A DNA stretch of 64,000 nt from Mycobacteroides salmoniphilum (GCF_004924335.1 NZ_CP024633.1:558001-622000), one strand, 5' to 3'. Shown: positions 35,410 to 46,160, counted from the stretch's first letter. Notes: generated from the letters alone by a model not told the origin. Made by a program: numbers and translations.

Positions 35410-36570
35410 GTGGTAGGTCTCTCGCGGCGTTCGGATGTGCCGCCGTTCTACGTTATGGACGTGCTGACGGCCGCCGCCGCGCGCCAGCGCACGCATGGGG
35501 ACGTGATCTCCCTGGCCGCCGGGCAGCCGTCGACAGGCGCTCCCGCGGTAGTTCTCGACGCGGTGCGCCAGGCACTCGGCACGCATGTGCTCGGATACAC
35601 CGAAACACTCGGACTGCCGGAGCTGCGTGACGCGATCGCCGCGTACCACCGTGAGCGTTCGGGCATCGAGGTCCAGGCGGACGACGTCGTCGTCACCACG
35701 GGATCCTCGGGCGGATTCACGCTGCTTTTCCTCGCGGCCTTCGACGTCGGCGACACCGTGGTGATGACCCGGCCCGGATACCCCGCATATCGTAATTGTC
35801 TTGCCGCACTGGGCTGCCGGGTTGTCGAGATCGACTGCGGTCCCCAGACGCGATACCAGCCGACGGTCGCGATGTTGGAGGCAGTCTTGCAGGAGGAAGG
35901 GCGGCCACCGGCAGGTCTCATCGTCGCCAGCCCCGCCAACCCCACTGGCACGATCATCGACACGGCCGAGCTGGAGGCCCTCGCGCTCTGGTGCGAGGCC
36001 AACGGCACCCTGCTGATATCCGACGAGATTTATCACGGACTGTCTTACGGCAACCAAAAGACCTCCAGTGCATGGGAATTCAGCCGCGAAGCGGTAGTGA
36101 TGGGCTCGGTGTCGAAGTACTTCTCGATGACGGGCTGGCGGCTGGGTTGGATGCTGGTGCCGCGCCGGTTCCTGCGGGCCGTCGATCGGCTGTCCTCCAA
36201 CTTCACCATCTGTCCGCCGGCGGTATCTCAGTACGGAGCGTTGGCGGCGTTCAGCCCCGAGGCGCGTGTCGAGCTCGACGGGCATGTGCGCCGGTACGCG
36301 GCCAACCGGACCCTGCTCATCGACGGTCTCGCCGCAGCGGGAATCTCCAGGATCGCGCCACCCGACGGCGCGTTTTATGCGTATGCCGATATCGAGCACA
36401 TGACCGGTAACGCCGAACAATGGTGTGCGGACCTGTTGGCGCGCACTGGGGTAGCCGTCGCGCCCGGCATCGACTTCGACACCGTGCACGGTCACCACAC
36501 CGTCCGCCTGAGCTTCGCGGGAAGCCCAGATGCGATCGAGGAGGCGTTGGCGCGGCTTGGTCGGGGCTGA
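35410..36570 (+). CDS. Aspartate/aromatic aminotransferase family protein
   Basis: A 386-residue PLP-dependent class I/II aminotransferase. It has the MDVLTAAAARQ start region, the ASPANPTGT motif, a DEIYHGL segment and the PLP lysine in GSVSKYFSMTGWRLGW. GTG 35410 is chosen as start; an ATG at 35365 would overlap the divergent esterase. Substrate is unproven; it is close to mycobacterial AspB-type enzymes. Confidence 0.88.
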   Translation: MVGLSRRSDVPPFYVMDVLTAAAARQRTHGDVISLAAGQPSTGAPAVVLDAVRQALGTHVLGYTETLGLPELRDAIAAYHRERSGIEVQADDVVVTTGSSGGFTLLFLAAFDVGDTVVMTRPGYPAYRNCLAALGCRVVEIDCGPQTRYQPTVAMLEAVLQEEGRPPAGLIVASPANPTGTIIDTAELEALALWCEANGTLLISDEIYHGLSYGNQKTSSAWEFSREAVVMGSVSKYFSMTGWRLGWMLVPRRFLRAVDRLSSNFTICPPAVSQYGALAAFSPEARVELDGHVRRYAANRTLLIDGLAAAGISRIAPPDGAFYAYADIEHMTGNAEQWCADLLARTGVAVAPGIDFDTVHGHHTVRLSFAGSPDAIEEALARLGRG

Positions 36571-36640
36571 TGCCGACTGCTTGCATGAGATAGCGCAAAA
36601 CGCCCGTGAGGATGCGTCGCTGCTGGCAGCATGACATGAC

Positions 36641-37324
36641 GTGACACTCAGGCAGCAGGTGGAGGTGTTCCCCGACGGGAATGCCGTGCACCGTCCGCAA
36701 GCCACCCCCAAGGGGGAGCGGAGGCGGCGTGCCCTGATCACTGCTGCAGCTGATCTATTGCGAGACAATGGTATCGATGCGGTGCGGCACCGTGCCGTGG
36801 CACAGCGCGCGGGCCTGCCACTGGCGTCGACCACGTACTACTTCTCCTCACTGGAGGACCTCATCGCGCGGGCCGTCGAGCATGCGGGAGCCCACGAGCT
36901 GGAACAGATCCAGGAAAGGCTGTCGTTGGTTCAGTACCGGCGCCGTGGTGCGTCCGCCACCGCCGAGGCGGTGGTGGAACTGTTGTTCGGCACGCCGGGC
37001 TATGGCAGCGGGGAACAGCTCGTGTCCCGGTACGAGCGCGAGCTGGCATGCAGTCGCCATCCTGAACTGCGCGAGGTGCAGCAGAGGTTGCGTGGGCAAC
37101 GCGACGACGCGGTGGCCCAGGTTGTCCGCCGGTCCGGTCGTTCCATTGACAACGACCGTGTCGCGGTGCTGATTTCAACAGTCGACGGGGCGATGGTGGG
37201 TGCGCTCACCGAGGCCGCCAGCAGTCCTCAGGCGACGGCGACGGCGATGCTGGTGGACGTCATCGACGTGCTTGCTCCCCTGGAAGCCGAACAGCTGGCC
37301 GAGTCGATTTCCTTCCCCCCATAG
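36641..37324 (+). CDS. TetR-like transcriptional regulator upstream of purB
   Basis: A 227-residue protein with a TetR HTH at about 30-70 (VRHRAVAQRAGLPLASTTYYFSS) and an unusual 25-residue N-terminal leader. It lies 6 bases before purB, as a similar gene does in M. tuberculosis. Cotranscription with purB is likely; whether it regulates purine genes is not known. Confidence 0.85.
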   Translation: MTLRQQVEVFPDGNAVHRPQATPKGERRRRALITAAADLLRDNGIDAVRHRAVAQRAGLPLASTTYYFSSLEDLIARAVEHAGAHELEQIQERLSLVQYRRRGASATAEAVVELLFGTPGYGSGEQLVSRYERELACSRHPELREVQQRLRGQRDDAVAQVVRRSGRSIDNDRVAVLISTVDGAMVGALTEAASSPQATATAMLVDVIDVLAPLEAEQLAESISFPP

Positions 37325-37330
37325 ACTCTA

Positions 37331-38752
37331 GTGGTGCAAATCCCTAACGTTCTGGCATCCCGGTACGCGAGCGACGCCATGGTTGCGCTCTGGTCGCCGC
37401 AGTCAAAGGTGGTGCTGGAGCGCCAATTGTGGATCGCTGTGCTGCGCGCACAACGCGATCTCGGCATCGATGTTCCCGACGGCGTCATCGAGGATTACGA
37501 GCGGGTGATCGAGAATGTCGACCTGGATTCGATCGCCGCGCGCGAACGTGTCACCCGCCACGATGTGAAGGCGCGTATCGAGGAGTTCAACGCGCTCGCC
37601 GGGCATGAGCACATCCACAAGGGCATGACGAGCCGCGACCTCACCGAAAATGTGGAGCAGCTGCAGATCCGCAGTTCGCTGGAGTACGTCCACGCCCATG
37701 GCGTCGCTGTGGTGGCGCGGCTCGCGCGTCACGCCGTGGAGTACCGGGACGTGGTGATGGCCGGGCGCAGTCACAATGTGGCTGCACAGGCAACCACCTT
37801 GGGTAAGCGGTTCGCGTCGGCGGCCGATGAGACCCTCATTGCGCTGACCCGGCTGCGGGAACTCCTCAATCGGTACCCGCTGCGCGGGATCAAGGGCCCG
37901 ATGGGTACCGGGCAGGACATGCTCGACCTGTTCGACGGGGATGTGGTCAAGTTGGCCGCGCTGGAGGACCGAGTCGCCGGATTCCTGGGCTTCTCGAGCA
38001 CCCTGACCAGTGTTGGCCAGGTGTATCCGCGCTCGCTGGACCACGATGTGGTGTCCGCGCTGGTGCAGCTCGGTGCCGGCCCGTCCTCGCTGGCGCACAC
38101 GATTCGCCTGATGGCCGGGCACGAGCTGGTCACCGAGGGTTTCGCGCCCGGGCAGGTGGGCAGCTCGGCGATGCCCCACAAGATGAACACGCGCAGCTGC
38201 GAACGCGTCAACGGCCTGCAGGTGATTCTGCGCGGGTATGGCTCCATGGCCGCGGAACTGGCTGGGGCGCAGTGGAATGAAGGTGATGTGTTCTGTTCGG
38301 TAGTGCGACGTGTCGCGTTGCCCGATGCCTTCTTCGCCATCGACGGCATGATCGAGACCTTCCTGACGGTGCTCGACGAGTTCGGCGCCTATCCGGCGGT
38401 GATCGACCGGGAGCTGCGTCGCTACCTGCCGTTCCTGGCGACAACCAAGGTGCTGATGGCCGCGGTGCGTGCCGGGGTCGGCCGCGAGGAAGCCCACGAA
38501 GTCATCAAGGAGCATGCCGTCGCGACGGCACTCGCCATGCGCGAAAAGGGAGCCGAGCCAGACCTTTTGGGCCTGCTGGCCAACGATCCCCGTCTGCCAC
38601 TGGACGCTTCGGTGCTGGAGGCCGCACTGTCGGACCGGGCCTCGTTCACCGGTGCCGCCGCAGATCAGGTCGATCGGGTGGCGGCTGCCGTCTCGGTGCT
38701 TGTCGACACCTACCCCGAGGCCGCTGCCTACAACCCGGGCGCCATCCTGTAG
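37331..38752 (+). CDS. purB: Adenylosuccinate lyase PurB
   Basis: A 473-residue fumarase-superfamily lyase with the signature GSSAMPHKMN and a TSRDLTENVEQ active-site segment. It cleaves SAICAR and adenylosuccinate in IMP and AMP synthesis. It starts with consecutive GTG codons, and either GTG could be used. Confidence 0.97.
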   Translation: MVQIPNVLASRYASDAMVALWSPQSKVVLERQLWIAVLRAQRDLGIDVPDGVIEDYERVIENVDLDSIAARERVTRHDVKARIEEFNALAGHEHIHKGMTSRDLTENVEQLQIRSSLEYVHAHGVAVVARLARHAVEYRDVVMAGRSHNVAAQATTLGKRFASAADETLIALTRLRELLNRYPLRGIKGPMGTGQDMLDLFDGDVVKLAALEDRVAGFLGFSSTLTSVGQVYPRSLDHDVVSALVQLGAGPSSLAHTIRLMAGHELVTEGFAPGQVGSSAMPHKMNTRSCERVNGLQVILRGYGSMAAELAGAQWNEGDVFCSVVRRVALPDAFFAIDGMIETFLTVLDEFGAYPAVIDRELRRYLPFLATTKVLMAAVRAGVGREEAHEVIKEHAVATALAMREKGAEPDLLGLLANDPRLPLDASVLEAALSDRASFTGAAADQVDRVAAAVSVLVDTYPEAAAYNPGAIL

Positions 38753-38848
38753 CTCATCGGCCGCGTGAGGCGACGGCAGGTCCCGCACGCGGAAACCTTT
38801 GAGGTGCTGAGTGATCCGGTGAAGTTCTCATCCCTACTCGCCGACACG

Positions 38849-38862
38849 CCGCCTCGTGGCGG
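38849..38862. terminator. Possible short terminator hairpin after purB
   Basis: CCGCC-TCGT-GGCGG makes a perfect five-pair hairpin between the convergent purB and membrane-protein genes. There is no U-tract, so it is weak evidence. Confidence 0.3.
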
Positions 38863-38903
38863 GTTCGTATCGCACATCTTGACCACGAGCGGGCGTGTCG
38901 AAA

Positions 38904-39530
38904 TTAGGAGGAGCGCCACTCCTTCGGGGTGCTGATTCCCGCGGCCTTCAATTCGATGCTGGCCAGGCCGCGTATCGACGTGATGTCCTGGGCGCGCCAG
39001 GCGGCCACGGGGTCGGCGGTCACCACGGCGAGCTTCTTCAGCGGCCGGTTGGCCAGCGCCCGCAGCGCCAGCAGCTGTTCACCGGCCGGGGTGGCCGCGA
39101 GCTGTACCGCAACCAACTTGCGGCGAAAGAACCTGATCCGCAAAAAGATCCACGGCCCTGCGAAGGCAAGGATGGGTGGCGCGGCGACGGCGATCGCCAA
39201 AACGATCGCCAACCAGGTCGCGGTGGTGTCCAGGTTGTGGCCCGCCCCGGCTAGATCGGCGGCCGCCTCGCTGGCCGCGCGCAGCGGTCCACCCACCTTG
39301 TCGCCCACCAACGGAATCCGGTGGGCGCTGTCACCCGCGGAGTTGAGGTTGTCCGAAATGCCGTCGGCACCGTCCTTCACCTGCCGTCCCACCTCGGCGA
39401 TCGTCGACACCGCGGCGTGCACAGCAAGCCCGACAAACACCCAGATCGTGGTCCAGATCGCGACCGCTACATCGCTGAAGAGCTGACCGAGCAACCGTCC
39501 CGGTCGGGTCGAGTAGGGAAGGAATCGCAT
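38904..39530 (-). CDS. Two-helix membrane protein (Rv0779c-like)
   Basis: A 208-residue protein starting at ATG 39530. It has a hydrophobic helix at about 17-40 (AVAIWTTIWVFVGLAVHA), a helical loop and a second hydrophobic stretch at about 105-128, then a basic cytosolic end. It lies between purB and purC, divergent from purC by only 18 bases, the same place as an uncharacterised M. tuberculosis membrane protein. Function unknown. Confidence 0.8.
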   Translation of the reverse strand: MRFLPYSTRPGRLLGQLFSDVAVAIWTTIWVFVGLAVHAAVSTIAEVGRQVKDGADGISDNLNSAGDSAHRIPLVGDKVGGPLRAASEAAADLAGAGHNLDTTATWLAIVLAIAVAAPPILAFAGPWIFLRIRFFRRKLVAVQLAATPAGEQLLALRALANRPLKKLAVVTADPVAAWRAQDITSIRGLASIELKAAGISTPKEWRSS

Positions 39531-39548
39531 GAATCGTAGGATGGCACG

Positions 39549-40442
39549 ATGCGTCCTCCGCTGTCCGATTACCAGCATGTGGCCAGCGGAAAGGTCCGTG
39601 AGCTGTACCGAGTCGACGACGAGCACCTGCTGTTCGTCGCCACCGACCGTATTTCCGCATTCGATTTCATCCTGGATACGCCGATACCCGATAAGGGGCG
39701 CATCCTCACGGCGATGAGCGTGTTCTTCTTCGGGCTGCTGACCGTGCCGAATCATCTGGCCGGGCCGCCCGATGATCCGCGCATTCCCGAGGAGGTGCTG
39801 GGCCGGGCACTGCTGGTGCGACGGCTCGACATGCTTCCCGTGGAGTGTGTGGCGCGCGGGTACCTGACCGGATCGGGGCTGCTGGATTATCAGCGCACCG
39901 GCGCGGTATGCGGCCATGTGTTGCCACAGGGTCTTGGTGAAGCCAGTCGGCTTGATCCGCCGTTGTTCACCCCGGCGACGAAGGCCGACATCGGCGAGCA
40001 CGATATGAATGTCGACTTCGCCGCGGTGGTGGACCTTGTCGGCGGTGTGCGCGCCAACCAACTGCGCGATGAGACCATCAAGATCTACACCCGGGCCGCG
40101 GCGCACGCCCTGCACAAGGGAATCATTCTCGCCGACACCAAGTTCGAATTCGGAGTTGATGTCGAGGGCACCCTGGTGCTCGCCGACGAGGTGTTCACTC
40201 CCGACTCATCCCGGTACTGGGATGCCGCTAACTATCAGGCCGGCGCGGTGCAGGACAGCTTCGACAAGCAATTCGTGCGCAACTGGCTCACCGGGCCCGA
40301 ATCGGGATGGGATCGCGCGTCGGACACACCGCCGCCGCCCCTGCCGGAAGCGGTAGCCGTGGCCACACGCGAGCGGTACATCGAGGCTTATGAACGTATT
40401 TCGGGGCTGAGCTTCGCTGATTGGATCGGCAAGTCGGCGTGA
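39549..40442 (+). CDS. purC: SAICAR synthase PurC
   Basis: A 297-residue SAICAR synthetase: joins CAIR and aspartate with ATP, forming SAICAR. Characteristic segments are GKVRELY near residue 14, [17 protein letters not shown] and the PDSSRYWD end motif. It overlaps the peptidase gene by 4 bases. Confidence 0.97.
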   Translation: MRPPLSDYQHVASGKVRELYRVDDEHLLFVATDRISAFDFILDTPIPDKGRILTAMSVFFFGLLTVPNHLAGPPDDPRIPEEVLGRALLVRRLDMLPVECVARGYLTGSGLLDYQRTGAVCGHVLPQGLGEASRLDPPLFTPATKADIGEHDMNVDFAAVVDLVGGVRANQLRDETIKIYTRAAAHALHKGIILADTKFEFGVDVEGTLVLADEVFTPDSSRYWDAANYQAGAVQDSFDKQFVRNWLTGPESGWDRASDTPPPPLPEAVAVATRERYIEAYERISGLSFADWIGKSA

Positions 40443-42580
40443 GCGGGCCCGTACGCCCGCCCACAGCGAACCGCATCGACACTCTCCGCGAGTACCACGG
40501 GGATACCTTCGTCGACCCCTACGAATGGTTGCGTGAGAAGGAAAGCCCTGCGGTCATCACGCATCTGGAGGCTGAGAACGCATACGTCGATGACCAGCTC
40601 GGACACTTGGAAGCTCTGCGCAACAGCATCTTCGGTGAGATCAAGTCCCGCACCAAGGAGACTGACCTCTCGATTCCCACCCGAATGGGACAGTGGTGGT
40701 ACTACGCCCGTAGCTTCGAGGGTAAGCAGTACGGCACGCATTGTCGTTGTCCGATAGGCGAATCCGCCGGGGCTGACAGCTGGGCGCCCCCGGCACTGGA
40801 TCACGATGTTCCGGGGGAACAGATCCTGCTCGACGGGAACGTCGAGGCGGAGGGCCACGACTTCTTCTCCCTCGGTGCTGCGACCGTCAGCCCGGATGGA
40901 CACACTCTGGCCTACTCGGTGGACGTTGTCGGCCATGAGATGTACACCCTGCGATTCAAAGATCTGCGGACCGGCGAGATGTACCCGGACGAAATCGCCG
41001 ACATCGGCGCGGGTGCTACCTGGGCGATGGACAGCCGCACCCTGTACTACCCCGTGATCGATGAGGCATTCCGGCCCTACGCCATTCGCCGGTATACGCT
41101 GGGCAGCGGCGCGGAACCTGTCGACGTGTTCTCCGAGCCGGACGAGCGTTTCTGGATCGGCGTAGGTCGCACCCGCAGCGACCGCTTCGTCGCCATCAGC
41201 GTGCACTCGTCGGTAACCTCCGAGATCCTGATCGGTGACGCCCGCGATCCCGCGACGACCTTCTCGCCAATCTGGCTGCGCCGCACCGGTGTCGAATACA
41301 CCGTCGATCACATTGTGGTCGACGGTGAGGATCGACTCTTGATCCTGCACAACGACGGCGCGGTGAACTTCGCTCTCGCGGACCTGCCGTTCGCCGCCGT
41401 TGCCGACGGCCCGGTTGACCCGACACTGGCGCGCACCCTGATTGCCCACCGCGACGACGTGCGCCTGGACGGTGTGGAGGCCTTCGCTGAGCGCTTCGTG
41501 GTCGGCTATCGACGAGAGGCGTTGCCGCGCATCCAGGTATGGCCGATCAGCGCCGACGGATACGGTGCACCGCAGGAGGTCGAGTTTGACTCGGAGCTCA
41601 TGTTGTCCGGGTTGGGCGACAACCCCGAATGGAACTCGCCGCTGCTGCGTGTCGGTTGTACATCCTTCATCACACCGACTCGGGTCTACGACCTCGACGT
41701 TCACACCGGGGAACGCACCCTACTCAAGGAACAACCCGTCCTTGGCGGTTACCGCCGTGAGGACTATGTGGAGCGGCGCGAATGGGCGATCGCCGAGGAC
41801 GGCACCCGGATACCGCTGTCGGTGGTCCACCGCACGGACACTTCTGAACCGGCGCCGACCCTCCTGTACGGGTATGGCGCATATGAGATGTGCGAAGACC
41901 CGCAATTCAGCATCGGACGACTCTCGCTACTGGACCGGGGAGTGGTGTTTGTCATCGCCCATGTGCGCGGTGGCGGCGAGATGGGCCGCCTCTGGTACGA
42001 GGACGGCAAGATGCTGTACAAGAAGCACAGCTTCACCGACTTTGTCGCGGCGGCACGGCATCTCGTCGGCGCCGGAATTGCGTTACCGGACCGGCTTGCG
42101 GCCTGGGGAGGGAGCGCGGGCGGCCTGTTGGTAGGTGCCGCGATGAACTTGGCGCCCGACTTGTTCGCCGGGGTGTTGGCGCAGGTGCCCTTTGTGGACC
42201 CCGTCACCACCATCTGTGATCCGACGCTGCCGCTCACCGTCACGGAGTGGGATGAGTGGGGAAATCCCCTGGAGAACAAGGACGTCTACGACTACATCAA
42301 GTCGTACTCGCCCTACGAGAACATCCGTCCCACCGAGTACCCGACCATTCTCGCGATGACCTCTCTGCACGACTCGCGGGTGCTGTACGTGGAACCCGCC
42401 AAATGGGTTGCCGAGCTGCGACATACGACTACCGGCGATCGCCCCATCCTGATGCGCACCGAGATGACGGCCGGGCACGGCGGTATCAGCGGGCGCTATG
42501 AGCGCTGGAAGGAAACCGCCTTCCAGCTGGCCTGGATACTCGATGTTCTTGGGGCCGAGGGAGAGAAGTCGGATGTCTGA
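40439..42580 (+). CDS. ptrB: Oligopeptidase B (S9A prolyl oligopeptidase family), intact
   Basis: Start is GTG 40439, overlapping the purC stop; 713 residues. A seven-bladed propeller fills about 70-400 and the C-terminal hydrolase carries the triad Ser559 (WGGSAGG), Asp645 (SLHDSRV) and His680 (AGHGG). Oligopeptidase B cleaves short peptides after basic residues in the cytosol. From memory, M. tuberculosis has this gene split into two frames; here it is one unbroken frame. It overlaps the next SDR gene by 8 bases. Confidence 0.95.
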   Translation: MSGPVRPPTANRIDTLREYHGDTFVDPYEWLREKESPAVITHLEAENAYVDDQLGHLEALRNSIFGEIKSRTKETDLSIPTRMGQWWYYARSFEGKQYGTHCRCPIGESAGADSWAPPALDHDVPGEQILLDGNVEAEGHDFFSLGAATVSPDGHTLAYSVDVVGHEMYTLRFKDLRTGEMYPDEIADIGAGATWAMDSRTLYYPVIDEAFRPYAIRRYTLGSGAEPVDVFSEPDERFWIGVGRTRSDRFVAISVHSSVTSEILIGDARDPATTFSPIWLRRTGVEYTVDHIVVDGEDRLLILHNDGAVNFALADLPFAAVADGPVDPTLARTLIAHRDDVRLDGVEAFAERFVVGYRREALPRIQVWPISADGYGAPQEVEFDSELMLSGLGDNPEWNSPLLRVGCTSFITPTRVYDLDVHTGERTLLKEQPVLGGYRREDYVERREWAIAEDGTRIPLSVVHRTDTSEPAPTLLYGYGAYEMCEDPQFSIGRLSLLDRGVVFVIAHVRGGGEMGRLWYEDGKMLYKKHSFTDFVAAARHLVGAGIALPDRLAAWGGSAGGLLVGAAMNLAPDLFAGVLAQVPFVDPVTTICDPTLPLTVTEWDEWGNPLENKDVYDYIKSYSPYENIRPTEYPTILAMTSLHDSRVLYVEPAKWVAELRHTTTGDRPILMRTEMTAGHGGISGRYERWKETAFQLAWILDVLGAEGEKSDV

Positions 42581-43409
42581 CGAGGTTGTCGTCGTCACCG
42601 GCGCCGGTGGGATGGGTAAGGTCATCGCCCGCCGTCAGGGCATAGGCAAGACCCTGCTGATTGCCGACTACAACGAGGAGGCGCTGCAGGCCGTCGTCGA
42701 AGAACTGAAGGCCGACGGGCACAACGTCATTGGCCACCGCGTCGACGTCTCCTCGCGCGAGTCGGTCGTTGGGCTCGCTGCGGCCGCTACGAAGCTGGGG
42801 CGAGTTACCCAATTGGCGCACACCGCAGGACTTTCCCCGGCGCAGGCACCGACGCAGGCCATCCTGGCCGTCGATTTGGTCGGGGTGGCCCTGGTCGTGG
42901 AGGAGTTCGGCAAGATCGTTTCCTCCGGTGGTGCCGGCGTGGTGATCGCCAGCATGGCCGGTCACATGCCCATGGAACTCTCCGCCGCACAGGAGCAGGA
43001 GCTCGCGACCACCGCCGCCGAGGATCTACTCGCGTTACCGTACGTCCAGAGCATTGATTACCCCGCGGTGGCATACCAGCTATCCAAGCGCGCCAACCAT
43101 ATTCACGTTCGTGCGTCGGCCCGGCAGTGGGGTGCGCGGGGGGCTCGCATCAACTCGATCAGCCCCGGGGTGGTGTCCACCAGGATGGGGCATCAGGAAC
43201 TCGCCTCGGAGACCGGTGCCATCACGAAGGCCATGATCGAGGGTTCGGCGAGCCGACGGATCGGGGCGTCCGACGATATCGCCGCGGCAACGGCATTTCT
43301 GCTCGGGCCCGACTCGTCGTACATCACCGGGACCGATCTGTTGGTCGACGGGGGAGTCATCGCCGCGGTGCGTTCCGGTCAGCTGTTCAGCTGTTCAGCT
43401 GATCACTGA
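42573..43409 (+). CDS. SDR-family oxidoreductase
   Basis: A 278-residue SDR starting at ATG 42573. It has VVTGAGGMG (cofactor), YQLSK (catalytic Tyr-x3-Lys) and a C-terminal LLVDGG. The N-terminal motif GAGGMG is a variant of TGxxxGxG. The substrate is unknown. It converges on and overlaps the sugar transporter by 15 bases. Confidence 0.85.
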   Translation: MSDEVVVVTGAGGMGKVIARRQGIGKTLLIADYNEEALQAVVEELKADGHNVIGHRVDVSSRESVVGLAAAATKLGRVTQLAHTAGLSPAQAPTQAILAVDLVGVALVVEEFGKIVSSGGAGVVIASMAGHMPMELSAAQEQELATTAAEDLLALPYVQSIDYPAVAYQLSKRANHIHVRASARQWGARGARINSISPGVVSTRMGHQELASETGAITKAMIEGSASRRIGASDDIAAATAFLLGPDSSYITGTDLLVDGGVIAAVRSGQLFSCSADH

Positions 43410-44798
43410 ATCCATGTCCTCCAGCGTTCGGCCCTTGGTCTCCTTCACCCAGCGCGCCACGAACACGAAGGACAGCGCGGCGCAGATCGCGTAGAACCCG
43501 TACGCGATTCCCAACGTGTCACGCAGCGCGGGGAAGGTGACGGTGACCAGCCAGTTGGCGGCCCAGTTCCCCGCCGTCGCGACTCCCATAGCGGCGGCCC
43601 GGATCCTGTTGGGGAAGATCTCCCCGAGTAGCACCCAAACCACCGGGCCCCAGGACATTCCGAATGCCACGACAAACAGGTTGGCGGCGACCAGGGCAAC
43701 GGGCCCTGCTAGGGGGCCCAGGTGTGGTTTGTCGTCCACGATGGTGGCCATGCTGAAGACGATCGCCATGGTGCTGAGCGTCACGGCCATTCCGGCCGAA
43801 CCAATGAGCAACAGGGGTTTGCGGCCGACCCGGTCGATCAACGCGATGGCTACCAGCGTGGTGGCGATGTTGGTGATCGAGGTGATGACCGTGATGGTGA
43901 ACGACGAGGTTTCGCCGAACCCGACGGCCTGCCACAGCACATTCGAGTAGTAGAAGATCACATTGATGCCGACCAACTGCTGGAACACCGCCAGCGCCAC
44001 ACCCACCCAGACGATGGCGTACAAACCACCGGTGGGCTTGCGCAGATCGCGCCACGAGGGCGCGGTGCTCCGATCGAGCGTTTCTTGGATCCGGGTGATC
44101 GTGATGTCCAGGTTCTTCTCCCCGAGCAGCCTCGTCAACACCGTGCGTGCCTCGGGAATTCGGTGGGTGGCAATGAGATAACGGGGCGACTCGGGGATGG
44201 TGAACGCCAGGACGCCATAGATGAGCGCTGGTAGCGCCATCGCGAGAAACATCCAGCGCCACGCCGGTAGGCCCAGCCACAGGTCACTGCGCGAGCCACC
44301 GGCCAGATGTGCCAACAGCCAATCGATGGTGAGCGACAAGAAGATTCCGGTGACGATTGCCAATTGCTGCAGAGAACCCAGACGGCCGCGGATGTTCGAC
44401 GGAGACGTTTCCGCGATATAGGCCGGTGCTATCAGCGAAGCCACACCCACCCCCACCCCGCCGATTACGCGAAAGACGACGAGCAACTCGATGTTCGGTG
44501 ACAGTCCGGCTCCGATCGCGCTCAGCAGAAAGAGGGCGGCGGCGATCTTCATGACCGCCACCCGCCCGATCCTGTCGGCGACGCGCCCAGCCGTCATGGC
44601 GCCGAGAGCGGCCCCGAGGAGCGCGGAGGCGACCGCGAATCCCAGCTCCGCGTCCCGGATGGCGAACTCGTCCTGGATGGCCTGTACGGCACCGTTGATG
44701 ACCGCACTGTCGTATCCGAAGAGCAATCCTCCCAGCGCCGCTACGGACGCGATCCGCAGCGCACTGCGCCCTGAGGAGAATTCGTTCTCCTCGCTCAT
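43395..44798 (-). CDS. MFS sugar porter
   Basis: Start ATG 44798 has GGAGG 4 bases upstream; 467 residues with about 12 transmembrane segments. Sugar-porter signatures are present: GYDSAVINGA, ADRIGR (loop 2-3), PESPRYL after helix 6, FQQLVGINVIFYYS and RVGRKP. It probably imports a hexose or polyol by proton symport. Confidence 0.92.
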   Translation of the reverse strand: MSEENEFSSGRSALRIASVAALGGLLFGYDSAVINGAVQAIQDEFAIRDAELGFAVASALLGAALGAMTAGRVADRIGRVAVMKIAAALFLLSAIGAGLSPNIELLVVFRVIGGVGVGVASLIAPAYIAETSPSNIRGRLGSLQQLAIVTGIFLSLTIDWLLAHLAGGSRSDLWLGLPAWRWMFLAMALPALIYGVLAFTIPESPRYLIATHRIPEARTVLTRLLGEKNLDITITRIQETLDRSTAPSWRDLRKPTGGLYAIVWVGVALAVFQQLVGINVIFYYSNVLWQAVGFGETSSFTITVITSITNIATTLVAIALIDRVGRKPLLLIGSAGMAVTLSTMAIVFSMATIVDDKPHLGPLAGPVALVAANLFVVAFGMSWGPVVWVLLGEIFPNRIRAAAMGVATAGNWAANWLVTVTFPALRDTLGIAYGFYAICAALSFVFVARWVKETKGRTLEDMDSVIS

Positions 44799-44865
44799 AT
44801 GACCTCCCGCAACGTTGCGTAATGTGCGAACAGTCAACCATCGCAACACCGGTAACGTGGTGAGC

Positions 44866-45366
44866 ATGACCGATCTCGCCTCCATCCCGTTGACCGCACT
44901 CGACGGCTCCGAGCTGTCACTCGCCGATTTCGGTGACAACGCCGTGCTGGTCGTCAACGTCGCCTCCAAATGTGGTCTGACCCCGCAGTATGCGGCGCTG
45001 GAGAAGTTGGCCACCGACTACGCCGACCGCGGCCTGACGGTGCTCGGGGTGCCCTGCAACCAGTTCATGGGCCAGGAGCCCGGGACGGCGGAGGAGATCC
45101 AGACGTTCTGTTCCACCACGTATGGGGTGACCTTCCCGCTGTTGGAGAAGATCGATGTCAACGGTGAGACCCGGCATCCGCTGTACGCCGAGCTCACCAA
45201 GACCGTGGATTCCGAAGGCGCCGCTGGGGACGTTCAGTGGAACTTCGAGAAGTTCTTGATCGCGCGGGATGGCTCGGGATCTCTGCGGCCGGTCAACCGG
45301 TTTCGGCCGACGACGGTGCCGGATGCTCCCGAGGTGATCGCGGCCATCGAGAAGGAGCTGGGGTAG
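44866..45366 (+). CDS. Glutathione/thioredoxin peroxidase family protein
   Basis: A 166-residue GPx-family protein. The peroxidatic residue is Cys36 (NVASKCGLTPQY), with Gln70, Trp125 and Asn126 completing the tetrad. C64 and C82 are further cysteines; C82 is placed like the resolving cysteine of thioredoxin-dependent GPx enzymes. Mycobacteria lack glutathione, so thioredoxin or mycothiol is the probable reductant. Confidence 0.9.
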   Translation: MTDLASIPLTALDGSELSLADFGDNAVLVVNVASKCGLTPQYAALEKLATDYADRGLTVLGVPCNQFMGQEPGTAEEIQTFCSTTYGVTFPLLEKIDVNGETRHPLYAELTKTVDSEGAAGDVQWNFEKFLIARDGSGSLRPVNRFRPTTVPDAPEVIAAIEKELG

Positions 45367-45438
45367 CGCGCCGGAGCGTTCTTTTCGATGCGGGGTGTCT
45401 GACACCTTGCGTACATCTGAAATTGCCAGACTGGCGGC

Positions 45439-46143
45439 ATGGCAGGACAGCTGCTGGTATCAGTATCGGGAATCTGCGACCGCACTCTCGACGAGATCGC
45501 TGTATTCACTGAGGAAATGGATAAGCGGTCGATTCCGCTGTCGTTCCTCGTATCTCCCCGCCTGAAGGGCAAGTACCGCCTGGTGGAGGACCAGCCGACG
45601 GTTGACTGGTTGGCCGCGCGCCGGTCGCGGGGTGACGCCATCGTGCTGCATGGGTACGACCAGGCGGCGACCAAGAAGCGCCGCGACGAGTTCGCCGCGT
45701 TGCCCGCTCACGAGGCCAACCTGCGTCTGATGGCCGCTGACCGTGTGATGGAGCAGACCGGGTTACGCACGCGCCTCTTTGCGGCACCCGGTTGGATGGC
45801 CTCCGCAGGAGCAATAGAGATGTTGCCGCGCAACGGTTTCCGTCTGAACATCGGGCTTTCTGAGATTTCTGACCTGGTCCATGGCACGTCGGTGCGCGCT
45901 CGGGTGCTGGGTATCGGTGAGGGATTCCTTTCCGAGCCATGGTGGTGCCGGATGTTGGTGTTGTCGGCGGCGCGCGCGGCCCGCCGCGACGGAGTGGTGC
46001 GGGTTGCCATCTCGGCCAAGCATCTGCGCAAGCCCGGTCCGCGACAGGCCATGATCGACGCCATTGATCTGTCACTGCTGCATGGTTCGGCGCCGAGTGT
46101 CTACGAGTGGTTGCCCAAGCAGGTACTACACAGCGTGGCCTGA
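45439..46143 (+). CDS. DUF2334/polysaccharide deacetylase-like protein
   Basis: A 234-residue protein of the DUF2334 type, distantly related to polysaccharide deacetylases (VSVSGICDRT, LSFLVSPRLKG, LHGYDQ). There is no signal peptide. It occupies the place of Rv0784, before an FAD dehydrogenase, as in M. tuberculosis. Function unknown. Confidence 0.78.
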   Translation: MAGQLLVSVSGICDRTLDEIAVFTEEMDKRSIPLSFLVSPRLKGKYRLVEDQPTVDWLAARRSRGDAIVLHGYDQAATKKRRDEFAALPAHEANLRLMAADRVMEQTGLRTRLFAAPGWMASAGAIEMLPRNGFRLNIGLSEISDLVHGTSVRARVLGIGEGFLSEPWWCRMLVLSAARAARRDGVVRVAISAKHLRKPGPRQAMIDAIDLSLLHGSAPSVYEWLPKQVLHSVA

Positions 46144-46160
46144 TTGATAAAGTTTGCTCC

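Noticed and set aside
35248..36834. A long minus-strand open frame (528 codons) opposite the aminotransferase
   Set aside because: Shadow of the aminotransferase; low-complexity Arg/Gly/His content.
37403..38788. A 461-codon minus-strand open frame opposite purB
   Set aside because: Shadow of purB; no domain or ribosome binding site.
38728..38919. A 63-codon minus-strand frame after purB
   Set aside because: No ribosome binding site and it overlaps the purB end; probably chance.
38904..40115. N-terminal extension of the membrane protein gene across purC
   Set aside because: The extension is the reverse of purC; ATG 39530 is the sound start.
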